In this document: in pieces, positions 5,608-12,789 of the stretch
Layout: each line of letters starts with the position of its first letter
Numbering within the stretch: the first letter of the stretch is position 1
Virus record (IMG/VR): IMGVR_UViG_3300025646_000498
Location: 1 to 20,314 of that record
Length of the DNA stretch: 20,314 bases
Strand: one strand, 5' to 3'
Source of the DNA: a virus
The notes under the pieces: model-generated
What the model was told of the DNA's origin: nothing
Databases searched by the model: none
The model's input: only the letters and a program-made list of their open reading frames with translations
Program-made: the position numbers and the translations under genes

Positions 5608-5841
5608 CGTGCGCATTGGCAAGCGCAAATTGCCGCGCGTGGCATTGCGCGCTTGTATGCATGACGCGCCGGGCGGAATTGAATTGCGCCGCGCGCCGAT
5701 ACAATCACACGCAAGACGATATTCGCATTCGCAGCATTCGTGCTGCGCCGCAGGGCTGTGGACCGCCTCCCATGACGAAATCTTGTCTGGGAATCTGAAA
5801 ACTGAAAATTCGGAACGGGTTTCAAAACCCCACCCCCCATC
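5608..5841. other. Non-coding stretch between cassette terminator and terS
   Basis: No convincing gene is seen on either strand. The stretch contains palindromic repeat copy C (5731-5757) and a short tandem CTGAAAA (about 5797-5808). It ends with a C4-A-C6 run next to the terS stop. Its base composition left of about 5750 resembles the cassette; to the right it resembles the phage genes, so the right-hand junction of the insertion may lie near there. Confidence 0.5.
5731..5757. repeat. Palindromic repeat, copy C (right side of cassette)
   Basis: CGCAGCA-TTCG-TGCTGCG is a perfect 7-bp hairpin (5730-5747), continued by CCGCAGGGCT. The 27 bases match copy B at 3874-3900 at 23 positions in the same orientation, and share TGCTGCGCCGCAG exactly with copy A at 3704-3716. 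Confidence 0.6.
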
Positions 5842-6312
5842 TTAGTTTTCGGCATCCTCTTCCTCAACATCGGTCACGTCTTCGTACACCGCATCGATGA
5901 CCGCACGTTCAGCCTCTTGGCTTATCAGAGCCGCCGCTTGGCTATGCAGGTCTTCCACCCGGAGCGTCACGGTCGTCTCTTTCTGCCGCGTGTCGTAGAC
6001 CGTATTCAGCTTGCTTGCGATCCACTTGTCAGTATCCACCTGCAGCCGCGCCACGTTCACGGTCTCTGGCGTGGCCATCTGCGCCGTCTCCACGGCCCTC
6101 TGGGCGTATGCATGGCCAGCCAGCTTCAGCGCCTCATCGTACCGCGCCTTACGTCCCTCTTCGTTCTCCAGCCACTTGTACCATGTGCGCCAGCCCAGAC
6201 CCCACTCAAGGATCATCTGGCGCACGGGACGGCCAGATATGATTTCTTCGAAAATCACATCTTCACCAATTTCGTCCAACTGCTTGATCCGTTCTTTGGT
6301 GATCCGTCCCAT
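5842..6312 (-). CDS. terS: Terminase small subunit
   Basis: A 156-residue protein with the layout of Sf6-like small terminase subunits, which recognise the packaging site and hand DNA to TerL. A helix-turn-helix region occupies about residues 18-50 (EEIISGRPVRQMILEWGLGW, then WYKWLE). A central helical, oligomerising region follows, with ARLQVDTDKWIASKLNTVYD (about 88-107), typical of the family's VDxxKWxASKL motif. The C-terminus is very acidic and ends EEEDAEN, suiting contact with TerL. The ATG at 6312 overlaps the stop of the DUF6378-like gene by one base (TGATG). TerL normally follows directly. Here a plus-strand cassette intervenes, so TerL either has its own promoter or relies on read-through. 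Confidence 0.88.
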   Translation of the reverse strand: MGRITKERIKQLDEIGEDVIFEEIISGRPVRQMILEWGLGWRTWYKWLENEEGRKARYDEALKLAGHAYAQRAVETAQMATPETVNVARLQVDTDKWIASKLNTVYDTRQKETTVTLRVEDLHSQAAALISQEAERAVIDAVYEDVTDVEEEDAEN

Positions 6313-6581
6313 CAGACCTTGCCCTTCAGTTCAGCGGCCAGCGCCGCATATCCAATCAAATCAATCACGCTGTCTTCTGTGTACCCCTCAGCCAACCGCG
6401 CGATCTTCACGTCGGCCATCATCACGCAGACTTGCCACGGCTCCACATCCACCCGCAGCAACTGCGACCATCGGTCAGCGATCCGCTGGAAATTCACCTC
6501 AGGTGGGCCGTAGTCCTTGTTGCGGTCGCCATGGATCAGCGTGGATGCCTGATCCAGCGCGTTCTGTCGCACTGTCGTCAT
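6312..6581 (-). CDS. DUF6378-like phage protein
   Basis: An 89-residue protein with the hallmark GDRNKDYGPPEVNFQRIADR (about 18-37), then MMADVKIARLAEGYTEDSVI and DLIGYAALAAEL near the end. This matches my memory of DUF6378, a small domain common in phage genomes. The GD-x-YG-P and KxAR-x-D-x-GYAA pattern also recalls all-alpha NTP-pyrophosphatase-like (MazG-type) folds, so a nucleotide-related role is possible but unproven. It overlaps the upstream 58-residue gene as ATGA and the downstream terS as TGATG, so all three are translated as a coupled block. Confidence 0.85.
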   Translation of the reverse strand: MTTVRQNALDQASTLIHGDRNKDYGPPEVNFQRIADRWSQLLRVDVEPWQVCVMMADVKIARLAEGYTEDSVIDLIGYAALAAELKGKV

Positions 6582-6754
6582 TGTATGGTCTCTCCATCCT
6601 GTTCGGCGATCATCGCTATCGCATGCAGCATGCCTCGCATCAGATCGGCCAGATCATGTCCGTCGTTCTGGAAGTGGTCAAAATAATCCAGTGCCAGATC
6701 GACCTCTTCACTGACATCGCTGTCAGCCTTGAATATTATCTGAAAGTCCTGCAT
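6578..6754 (-). CDS. 58-residue acidic phage protein
   Basis: A 58-residue acidic protein (MQDFQIIFKADSDVSEEVDL at the start), followed by a helical segment containing HDLADLMRGMLHAIAMIAEQ. A good ribosome-binding site (AAAGGGGGT) precedes the ATG at 6754, and the stop overlaps the next ATG (ATGA). No family is recognised. It sits in a coupled block with the DUF6378-like protein and terS. The pattern of charged and hydrophobic residues suggests a compact helical protein. Confidence 0.75.
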   Translation of the reverse strand: MQDFQIIFKADSDVSEEVDLALDYFDHFQNDGHDLADLMRGMLHAIAMIAEQDGETIQ

Positions 6755-6799
6755 GTCGGCACCCCCTTTGGCTGACCATGCAAGTCTACCATCGGTCCG

Positions 6800-7408
6800 T
6801 CAGAACGGAATAGGGTCATCAACGTCTTCGCCGTCGATCCTGACGCCATCCACGTCCGCATTCGGGAAAGCCAGCTTGGCCGCGTCAACCATCTCGCCCA
6901 GCTTCGTCTTGCGGTACACCCTGATCGCCATGGCCACCTCACGTCTGGTCAGCAGCTTCATACCCGGATGCTTGTCCTGCGCCCTCTGCCAGCCTCTGTC
7001 GTCCAGCAGAATGCCAAACTCATGCCCATCGACCTCGACCAGCAGGACGTTGTCAGATGCAGGCGTGTGGCCCGCCTGAACGGCCTCTGCGTCCATCACT
7101 GCCAGACCTCTCATGCAGACCGCCGCTCTGGCTGCCACGACATCTGGCTTCTCCTCCTCGATGGCGGCATTCAACTTGGCCAGCGCGCTGCCGTACTTTT
7201 CAGCCGTCTCGGGACTAACCAGATCGGGCAGCCTATCCACCCCCCACTTGTAATCCATCTCGCGGGCCATCTTGTCGAACGGTCCTACCGCCATGTCGCA
7301 CCTCAGTTGCTCTGCCCTGACTGCCTGATGCAGCAGGATGTCATCCAGTTTTTTGCGCTTGGGTCTGGGCTTTGCTTGACCACCAGCTTTCTTCTTCACG
7401 ACTGCCAT
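6800..7408 (-). CDS. Unknown DNA-metabolism-region protein with SSB-like acidic tip
   Basis: A 202-residue protein with a basic N-terminus (VVKKKAGGQAKPRPKRKK), a helical middle (about 75-115), a possible beta-rich segment (VLLVEVDGHEFGILLDDRGW, about 121-140), a Lys/Arg-rich helix (LLTRREVAMAIRVYRK) and a C-terminus ending DGEDVDDPIPF. The final DDPIPF closely resembles the conserved tip of bacterial SSB proteins (DDDIPF), which docks repair and replication partners. The ATG at 7408 has GGAGAAGAA upstream. It follows the Prim-Pol/helicase gene after the TGTCCGG repeat cluster. It could be a second single-strand-binding or replisome-docking protein. The tail is seen; the role is inference. 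No named family is recognised. Confidence 0.8.
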   Translation of the reverse strand: MAVVKKKAGGQAKPRPKRKKLDDILLHQAVRAEQLRCDMAVGPFDKMAREMDYKWGVDRLPDLVSPETAEKYGSALAKLNAAIEEEKPDVVAARAAVCMRGLAVMDAEAVQAGHTPASDNVLLVEVDGHEFGILLDDRGWQRAQDKHPGMKLLTRREVAMAIRVYRKTKLGEMVDAAKLAFPNADVDGVRIDGEDVDDPIPF

Positions 7409-7434
7409 TTTCTTCTCCGTTTTGGCTGCTTGGC

Positions 7435-7647
7435 TGTCCGAGTGTCCGGTGGTGGGGTTCTAAAGAAACCCCCCCAGCCAGACAGGCACACTTTGGCGTT
7501 TATCTTTACTGGGTGTCCGGCGGCCTCCGGACAGCCAAGCCATTGATTTACTGAACAAAAAACGGCCTCTGTCCGGCAACTGTCCGGCGAAGTGGCTGGT
7601 AAAAGATTGAACGTCTTCCTGAAGGCCGCCGGACACCCCGCCGGACA
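7435..7647. repeat. TGTCCGG repeat cluster (possible origin or regulator binding region)
   Basis: TGTCCGG or its complement occurs at 7443, 7514, 7527, 7570, 7581, 7629 and 7641, with a one-base variant (TGTCCGA) at 7435. That makes eight copies in about 210 bases. Two pairs are head-to-tail at 11-12 base spacing (7570/7581, 7629/7641), and one is an inverted pair with a 6-base gap (7514-7533). An AT-rich segment lies inside at about 7543-7563. The cluster fills the otherwise gene-free gap 7409-7648, next to the Prim-Pol/helicase gene. Iterons of an origin or multiple operator sites are the natural readings. Confidence 0.7.
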
Positions 7648-7648
7648 G

Positions 7649-9676
7649 TCATTCACCGGCATTTTGAGCCTCCAAATAATCGCGTCCGCCGTCCGTCAGA
7701 ACGTATGTTTTGGCGTACCGCTTGATGAGTTTTTCGTCCTTGGCGGTCTTCACAATCTGATCCATCCGCCAGCGCGAAATCATAAACCGCGCCGCGCCTT
7801 CTCTGACGGACACTGGCTGCCCGGCTTCCACGGTCAGCAGGTAGTCTCGCAGGACGTGGTCATTCACTGCCTCGCGGCTGCTACGCTCTGACACCGTCTC
7901 TGGTCTGCTGACTGGCAGCTTCAACGGGGTGCCATGCACGTCAGTCAGGTGGTCGAACTGCCTGACCTCCATGACCCATTCCATTGGGTCGAAGCCAGCG
8001 CCTCTGAACTTCTGGGAATGGTGCAGCGTCTGGCTGGATGCGTCCTGCGACCAGACTGTCAGGTTGCCATCGATCTCGTTCAGAAACGCGCCACCGCCGC
8101 GTGGGACTAGGTTGTCTTTCTGTGGTGTCTTTCCAGCCGGGTGGGCGATGATGATCTGCGCGGGCCGCTGTGGGATGTCGCACAGCCTGCGCATCTTGTG
8201 GGCCATTTCCACCATCTGGGTGTTGTCGTTGTCATTGTCGCCTTCGAAGAACGCCTGCAGGCTGTCCACGATGATTAGCTTCAGGTCTGGCATGGCTGCC
8301 AGCTTGGCCCGCAACACATCTGTCCACTCCTTGATGCTGAACCTGCCTTGCACAAAATAGATCGGCACGTCGGCGGGTTTTAAATCTCTGGCTGCCAAGG
8401 CTGCGGCGTACTGCCACTTCACATTGTGCGGGTTCTCGCCCGCCAGAACTAGCACGCTGCCTTGGCTGGTGTCCCTGTCGGAGAACATCTCGCCTGTGGC
8501 GACACTCAGTGCGAACTGCAGGGCGAGGGTGGTCTTGCCGTGGCCTGCGTAGCCTGTGAGGCTGTATGTGACGCCAGTGGGCAGCAGGCCGTCGATCAGG
8601 TACTCCAGTGGCTTCAGGTCGGCTAGGAACGCCTCGCTGCTGTCGATGGGGAAATCCTGAATGGTTGTCGGCGTGACTGGCTGCGGGTCCGGTATTGGCT
8701 CCCTGGCGCGCTGTGCGTCCGTCCGATGCTTCCTACCTATCTCTGACAGGTCGGCCCCATATTCCCGTGCGTAGTGGAAGATCGTACTGTACGATACGCC
8801 ACTGCCTTTGAACGACCGCCACTTTGCTTCGACCTCTCTGGCATTGTATCCTGCGTAGCTGGATGACCAGTCTTGCGCGACGTACAGCCCGGCTGTCGAT
8901 CCGTTGTAGTAGTCGTGCAGGGCCATCAGCACTTGCACCCAGTCGTCGTGGCTGAGGTCTGCTGGTATATACGACAGGGCTTCCTTGACGGCCTCTTCCT
9001 TTGGTGGGCCGTCGTTCAGACCTGCGTAGCTGCCAAGGTCGATCTTGAATGTTGGTTCCTGTCGCGTCAGCAGTGGCTCCTGCCGGTCATCCACACCCGC
9101 CCATTCCTTGATCTGCTGGTCGGCCCAGTCGCGATATTCCTGTACCTCCCATTCGCCAATCATGCGCAGATCGCTGATGGGTGTTTCCCATAGCTGCTTG
9201 CCCGGCCAGTGGTATGGCTTGCCTGTCTTGGGGTGCAGCCCATACGCCACAATTTGGCCAGACTTTGTTCTCACCTCGACTTGGGCCTCAAGGTCGCCCT
9301 TCTTGGCTTTATCCGTATTCCTTATCGTGTACGGATTGTCGGGCAGCCGAAACACGAAGGCCGTCTTGGGGGCTTGGCCGACGCGTTCCAGCGTGTTGGG
9401 GAACCTGCTGATCCATTCGTCCCGCAGCTTGGCGGCCAGTTCTGGGCAGTACACATCGATGTCCACGGCACCGAGGTTGTCGTGCTTGATCCCGATGACG
9501 ATGCCCTGCGGTGGGAAATCACGGTTGATGGCTTCCGGCGTGGCTTCGTACTGTTCCCACTTTGGGAACCGTGGGCCTTTGCTGCCCGGCTGGATAGGCA
9601 CCGGGTGGTATCCCAGTTCAGCGATCCTGTGCGCCAACGCTGTCATATTTTGTGGCTTGCTGAACACCTTATCCAT
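7649..9676 (-). CDS. Bifunctional primase-polymerase / RepA-type helicase
   Basis: A 675-residue fusion protein that should prime and unwind DNA at phage replication. The N-terminal Prim-Pol domain (archaeo-eukaryotic primase type) has the catalytic VDIDV (D72, D74) and a later AYGLHPKTGKPYHW with H148. A PriCT-like linker domain spans about 225-310 (YIPADLSHDDWVQVLMALHD, then W286-SFKGSG). The RecA-like ATPase domain has Walker A TGYAGHGKTT (374-383), Walker B LIIVDS (D471) and the motif QIIIAHP. A C-terminal winged-helix-like segment (about 605-670) could bind DNA. The ATG at 9676 follows GGGGGTACAATATC. It is downstream of the SSB-like gene and upstream of the TGTCCGG cluster, so it forms the replication core. 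Confidence 0.93.
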   Translation of the reverse strand: MDKVFSKPQNMTALAHRIAELGYHPVPIQPGSKGPRFPKWEQYEATPEAINRDFPPQGIVIGIKHDNLGAVDIDVYCPELAAKLRDEWISRFPNTLERVGQAPKTAFVFRLPDNPYTIRNTDKAKKGDLEAQVEVRTKSGQIVAYGLHPKTGKPYHWPGKQLWETPISDLRMIGEWEVQEYRDWADQQIKEWAGVDDRQEPLLTRQEPTFKIDLGSYAGLNDGPPKEEAVKEALSYIPADLSHDDWVQVLMALHDYYNGSTAGLYVAQDWSSSYAGYNAREVEAKWRSFKGSGVSYSTIFHYAREYGADLSEIGRKHRTDAQRAREPIPDPQPVTPTTIQDFPIDSSEAFLADLKPLEYLIDGLLPTGVTYSLTGYAGHGKTTLALQFALSVATGEMFSDRDTSQGSVLVLAGENPHNVKWQYAAALAARDLKPADVPIYFVQGRFSIKEWTDVLRAKLAAMPDLKLIIVDSLQAFFEGDNDNDNTQMVEMAHKMRRLCDIPQRPAQIIIAHPAGKTPQKDNLVPRGGGAFLNEIDGNLTVWSQDASSQTLHHSQKFRGAGFDPMEWVMEVRQFDHLTDVHGTPLKLPVSRPETVSERSSREAVNDHVLRDYLLTVEAGQPVSVREGAARFMISRWRMDQIVKTAKDEKLIKRYAKTYVLTDGGRDYLEAQNAGE

Positions 9677-9726
9677 GATATTGTACCCCCGTCATGGTCT
9701 TCTTGTCCTGATGTCTCTCTGTTACT

Positions 9727-9763
9727 GCCCCCGGCGCTGCTGACGCCGGGGGCTTTTTCTTTT
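9727..9763 (+). terminator. Plus-strand terminator inside the minus-strand replication operon
   Basis: GCCCCCGGCG and CGCCGGGGGC form a perfect 10-bp stem around CTGCTGA, followed on the plus strand by TTTTTCTTTT. On the minus strand, the direction of all nearby genes, the T-run is upstream, so it would not terminate there. It therefore faces against the operon, or else acts as an RNA hairpin between the SSB-like and Prim-Pol messages. Confidence 0.85.
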
Positions 9764-9768
9764 GCGGA

Positions 9769-10401
9769 TCAGAATTCCATGTCGTCGATGACGGCAGGCT
9801 GGATCGGCGCAGGCTGCGCGACCGGTTGGGGTGCAGGCTGCGGTGCTGGTGTGGGTTCCAGCGCGATGCCTGCCGCAACGCCTTCCTTCAGACAGTCGGG
9901 GCGATCCACCCACTGGGCGACTTCCAGCACGGGGACGACGGTCGATCCGCGTTTGAACTGCAGAAGCTGCGCCTGCGTCATCTTCACCAGAGGCAGCTTA
10001 TTCGGATCGGGCCGCTGCGACAGCGCGGGAACCAGACCAGTCAGCGCCTGCCAGACAGCCGCGCCTGATTGTTCCCACGTTGCTACCTGACCGCCGCCGA
10101 TGGCGCACTTGACGGACATGCCCTTCTTCCACTCTTCGCCGGGGCTGGCCATCATCTGGCTGGGGGTTGGGTTCCACTTCCATTCGGGAGCGATCCCTGC
10201 GATGCCTTCAGACTTCTGCCAGCCTGTCTTCAGGCTGTCGATGTCCATGACGAAACCTTTCGACATGTCGTGCGCGCGCTTGTTGCTGCCGTCGCGCACA
10301 AAGAACGACTGCGCAGGCACGCTGCCGTCTTGGGTTCCGCGTGCGGACCACGCGAGGTATGGGCCGGATGCTCCGTCGTTGCCGAGATCGATTGCAAACA
10401 T
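9769..10401 (-). CDS. SSB-like single-stranded DNA-binding protein
   Basis: A 210-residue protein whose layout is that of an SSB. A folded N-terminal part of about 170 residues (beta-rich, with repeated Trp and Lys) leads into a Pro/Gln-rich linker of about 25 residues (repeats of PAPQP), then an acidic tip ending IDDMEF. The body starts MFAIDLGNDGASGPYLAWSA and has no strong match to classical SSB, so the assignment rests on architecture and location. It lies directly upstream of the Prim-Pol/helicase and downstream of the RecB-type nuclease. The ATG at 10401 has AAAGGACAAG in front. It would coat single-stranded DNA during replication and recombination. An annealing-type recombinase accessory protein is an alternative. 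Confidence 0.7.
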   Translation of the reverse strand: MFAIDLGNDGASGPYLAWSARGTQDGSVPAQSFFVRDGSNKRAHDMSKGFVMDIDSLKTGWQKSEGIAGIAPEWKWNPTPSQMMASPGEEWKKGMSVKCAIGGGQVATWEQSGAAVWQALTGLVPALSQRPDPNKLPLVKMTQAQLLQFKRGSTVVPVLEVAQWVDRPDCLKEGVAAGIALEPTPAPQPAPQPVAQPAPIQPAVIDDMEF

Positions 10402-10477
10402 TTTCTTGTCCTTTGTCGTATTGGCCGTTTGGGCCGATTGGATGCCGCTGTAGCCCAGCGGTCAGGCATTCACGGGG

Positions 10478-11224
10478 TTAGCCGTAGAATTGATCGCGAA
10501 GGTTTTCCGCGCCGCGCCAATAAAAAGACGATGGGTTGTGCGGGACGATCAACCGAGCGGTTTCCTTGTCTGTGTGACGCAGGAACGCTTCGATGCGGGT
10601 GATCTGTTTCTTTGCGGCGGCCAAGGTGGTTGCCACGTCGCCGTCTTCCAGCATGGCTGTCTTCTTCGCGCTGACGTACAGGAATTTGACACCCATATTG
10701 CCCTTTGCCCTTTGATAGATCGCCCGCTGAAGCTGGTGTTCAGCGGACATTGACGACGGTATCCTCGTCGTTGTCTTTAAGTCAATCACGACGCCGTGCT
10801 GCGGGAAGACCAAGTCCAAGTACCCGATGACCGGGATTTCCCAACCGTCGCCTTTGGCGGTGATGCTGATTTTTTCCTGACCGCCTTCCTCTGGAAATTC
10901 GGGCCTGCCGTATTCCATCAGTTCTTCAATGGCCAGCTGGATCATCGGCTGGATCAGTTCGCGCTCTTTGGTGGTCGCGTCATCGCCAATCAGGAACCGC
11001 TTGTCGAATTTCTCCAGCGCCATCTTGATCGCGTCTTGTTCTGATCCGCCTTGCAGCGTGGCAACCACCGCGTCCTCGACGCAGATGCCACGCCACGGGG
11101 CTGGCCCAATTGGGGTGCGCAGGCCGTGTAGGTATTGCATGACCCAAACGTCCGGTGCGTTTGACCAGAGATTGATCGACGATGCCGACAGGTGGTCGAT
11201 GTTGTGCTTTTCGAAACCGTTCAT
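10478..11224 (-). CDS. PD-(D/E)XK exonuclease, RecB/Cas4-like
   Basis: A 248-residue nuclease with the RecB-family motif series: an N-terminal LSASSINLW (12-20), a central GYLDLVF with the metal-binding D137, VIDLKTT with D148 and K150, and HQLQRAIYQ (163-171) as the QxxxY motif. An acidic residue at E50 or D51 fills motif I. It lacks the cysteine set for the iron-sulphur cluster of true Cas4, so it is better called a RecB-like phage exonuclease. It probably processes DNA ends in recombination-coupled replication. Its ATG overlaps the stop of the 360-residue gene upstream (TAATG), and it precedes the SSB-like gene in the same operon. Confidence 0.9.
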   Translation of the reverse strand: MNGFEKHNIDHLSASSINLWSNAPDVWVMQYLHGLRTPIGPAPWRGICVEDAVVATLQGGSEQDAIKMALEKFDKRFLIGDDATTKERELIQPMIQLAIEELMEYGRPEFPEEGGQEKISITAKGDGWEIPVIGYLDLVFPQHGVVIDLKTTTRIPSSMSAEHQLQRAIYQRAKGNMGVKFLYVSAKKTAMLEDGDVATTLAAAKKQITRIEAFLRHTDKETARLIVPHNPSSFYWRGAENLRDQFYG

Positions 11225-12306
11225 TATGCCTCCGCATATTCTGCGAGGACATCGACCACTTCAGCCTGTGTCATCCCGCCATTTGTTTCGTTGATGCCTT
11301 CCTGAGCGGCGGCCTTGAAGTCAAACATGCTGACGCTTGTCAGACCATTTAGGCCGATTGAGACATGGTATCCGTTCCAGTTGAACTTGCGCAAACCTCT
11401 AAAGTGCGACTTAACCCACGTCCCGTTGCTGCGTTGATGTGTCCGCACAATGTGGAAGATGCGCTTGGTGCTGCCATTTTCATTAACCGTCTTGTCTCTG
11501 TCGGCGAAGAAATATGGCGTGCGCTCCATGTCCACGGCAAAGGCGACTGTGCTGTCTCCATTATTGACGCGGACAGTTAGGCCGTTGTCTGTGTGGCGCG
11601 AGAAATTGACTGTAGACCAGAACAGAAAGTTAGCCATTTCTTCATGCGTGTAACCGTTCTTTTCGGCCATCTCCATGAACGCGGCAGGCAGGCTCCATTT
11701 CATGCGGACGGCTGGAGTGGTTGATGGCTGTCCACGCCGTTTTCTTTTCTGTGGAAATTGAACCAAGTGCGGCGCGCATTCTTTCAATGGGCGACATGCG
11801 CCATCGTCTCCAACCGCTACGAAGACACGATGGAATTGCAGCTTGTCGTCGTACATGTAAAAGAAACCGACCTCAAACGTCTGGTTGTTTGTTTGCTGGA
11901 CGTTGTATGGCCGATTTATTTTTCGGAAATATCTAAATTTTACTTTGATAAAGGTTTCGTCTTTTTCCTTTTCTACGCCGCAATGAACCGCACCAAATGC
12001 TGGTAATCCAGACATAACAGCGCCAGCGCTGGGGACGCACTCGCCTAGCGCTGCGGAATTAGCAACTGCACAACCAATTTTATGCAGATCGCAATAGGCA
12101 TCCGGTGCTTTCTTGCGCATGATGTCAAACGCGCTGAATGCGTCGTCCAGATTTTCAAGCAGGTCGCCCAAGTAATAGTGACCGCCCCAGTGCGTGTCTT
12201 CTTTCCGCTGCGGCTTTTTTCTTGTCACTGCTTGCGGCGCTACTGGCTCTTCTGGCTTTTTGAAAAGCGCCAAGAATTTTTCGATCATGGTCTTGATGAA
12301 CTTCAT
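11224..12306 (-). CDS. Hypothetical phage protein, 360 residues
   Basis: A 360-residue protein of no recognised family. It starts MKFIKTMIEKFLALFKKPEE, amphipathic and basic, followed by a Lys/Arg/Pro-rich linker. The body is a soluble alpha/beta-looking domain with several aromatic-rich strands (KFRYFRKINRPYNVQQ, EVGFFYMYDDKLQFHRVF) and a second half (MKWSLPAAFMEMAEKNGYTH, LTVRVNNGDSTVAFAVDMER). The codon use is noticeably more AT-rich than its neighbours, hinting at later acquisition. A strong Shine-Dalgarno AAAGGAGAGAG overlaps the end of the resolvase gene, and its stop overlaps the nuclease start. Being sandwiched between a resolvase and an exonuclease suggests a DNA-metabolism role. No catalytic motif is evident. 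Confidence 0.85.
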   Translation of the reverse strand: MKFIKTMIEKFLALFKKPEEPVAPQAVTRKKPQRKEDTHWGGHYYLGDLLENLDDAFSAFDIMRKKAPDAYCDLHKIGCAVANSAALGECVPSAGAVMSGLPAFGAVHCGVEKEKDETFIKVKFRYFRKINRPYNVQQTNNQTFEVGFFYMYDDKLQFHRVFVAVGDDGACRPLKECAPHLVQFPQKRKRRGQPSTTPAVRMKWSLPAAFMEMAEKNGYTHEEMANFLFWSTVNFSRHTDNGLTVRVNNGDSTVAFAVDMERTPYFFADRDKTVNENGSTKRIFHIVRTHQRSNGTWVKSHFRGLRKFNWNGYHVSIGLNGLTSVSMFDFKAAAQEGINETNGGMTQAEVVDVLAEYAEA

Positions 12307-12318
12307 CGTCTCTCTCCT

Positions 12319-12789
12319 TTAGATTAGCATCTCCTGCGCATACAGCGCGATCAGCGCCGCTTCCGCGCGGCCATCGTCCTTGGCCCGCTTGAACATGTCG
12401 GCCCGTTCAGGGAACCTCTGCATGGCCAGCCCGCGCGACACACCCTTGTCTCTGGTCAGACCAAAGTGGGCCTTCCACTTGCTGGGCGTCACGAACTGCG
12501 TGGGTATCTTGTGGCCTGCCAGCGCCATCTGGATGGCACCGTAGCCCTGCCCGAAACGGAACATAGACACCACGCCCTGCCCGCGCATAGCGCCGACCTG
12601 TTCAACGACTGCCATGTGCGGGCCGTCATCTTCTGGTGCCAGCAGGTCGAACAGCGTGTGCAGGTCTAGTTCGACCTTGCCCTTGCTGTTTGGGATCGTT
12701 GGCATGTCGTACAGGTGCAGCGCGCGGACGGCTGGTCGCCAGATCGCGATGGCACCCGAATAGCCGGGGTCGATGCCGTAGATCACCAT
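12319..12789 (-). CDS. RuvC-like Holliday junction resolvase
   Basis: A 156-residue RNase H-fold resolvase. It begins MVIYGIDPGYSGAIAIW with catalytic D7 in the GIDPG motif, has MAVVEQVGAMRGQG with E63, and near the C-terminus KDDGRAEAALIALY with D138/D139 and E143, as expected of RuvC-like enzymes. The length is right for the family. Such enzymes cut four-way junctions made by recombination or during concatemer processing before packaging. The ATG at 12789 is chosen because it overlaps the RHH gene stop as TGATG and begins exactly at the conserved beta-strand. The frame extends upstream without homology-like content. Confidence 0.93.
   Translation of the reverse strand: MVIYGIDPGYSGAIAIWRPAVRALHLYDMPTIPNSKGKVELDLHTLFDLLAPEDDGPHMAVVEQVGAMRGQGVVSMFRFGQGYGAIQMALAGHKIPTQFVTPSKWKAHFGLTRDKGVSRGLAMQRFPERADMFKRAKDDGRAEAALIALYAQEMLI

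Noticed and set aside
7396-7662. Minus-strand frame across the TGTCCGG cluster
   Set aside because: Its codons are dominated by the repeat units read in different frames and orientations. It overlaps two good genes and shows no protein-like conservation pattern. The repeats explain the sequence better.
10447-10500. tRNA-like segment (TAGCCCAGCGGTCAGGCA resembles a D-arm)
   Set aside because: No matching acceptor stem, anticodon arm or T-arm (GGTTCGAATCC) follows at the right distance, and the stretch runs into the 3' end of the nuclease gene.
10478-11224. True Cas4 of a CRISPR system
   Set aside because: There is no cysteine set for an iron-sulphur cluster, no CRISPR repeats and no cas genes in the window. 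The context is phage recombination and replication.
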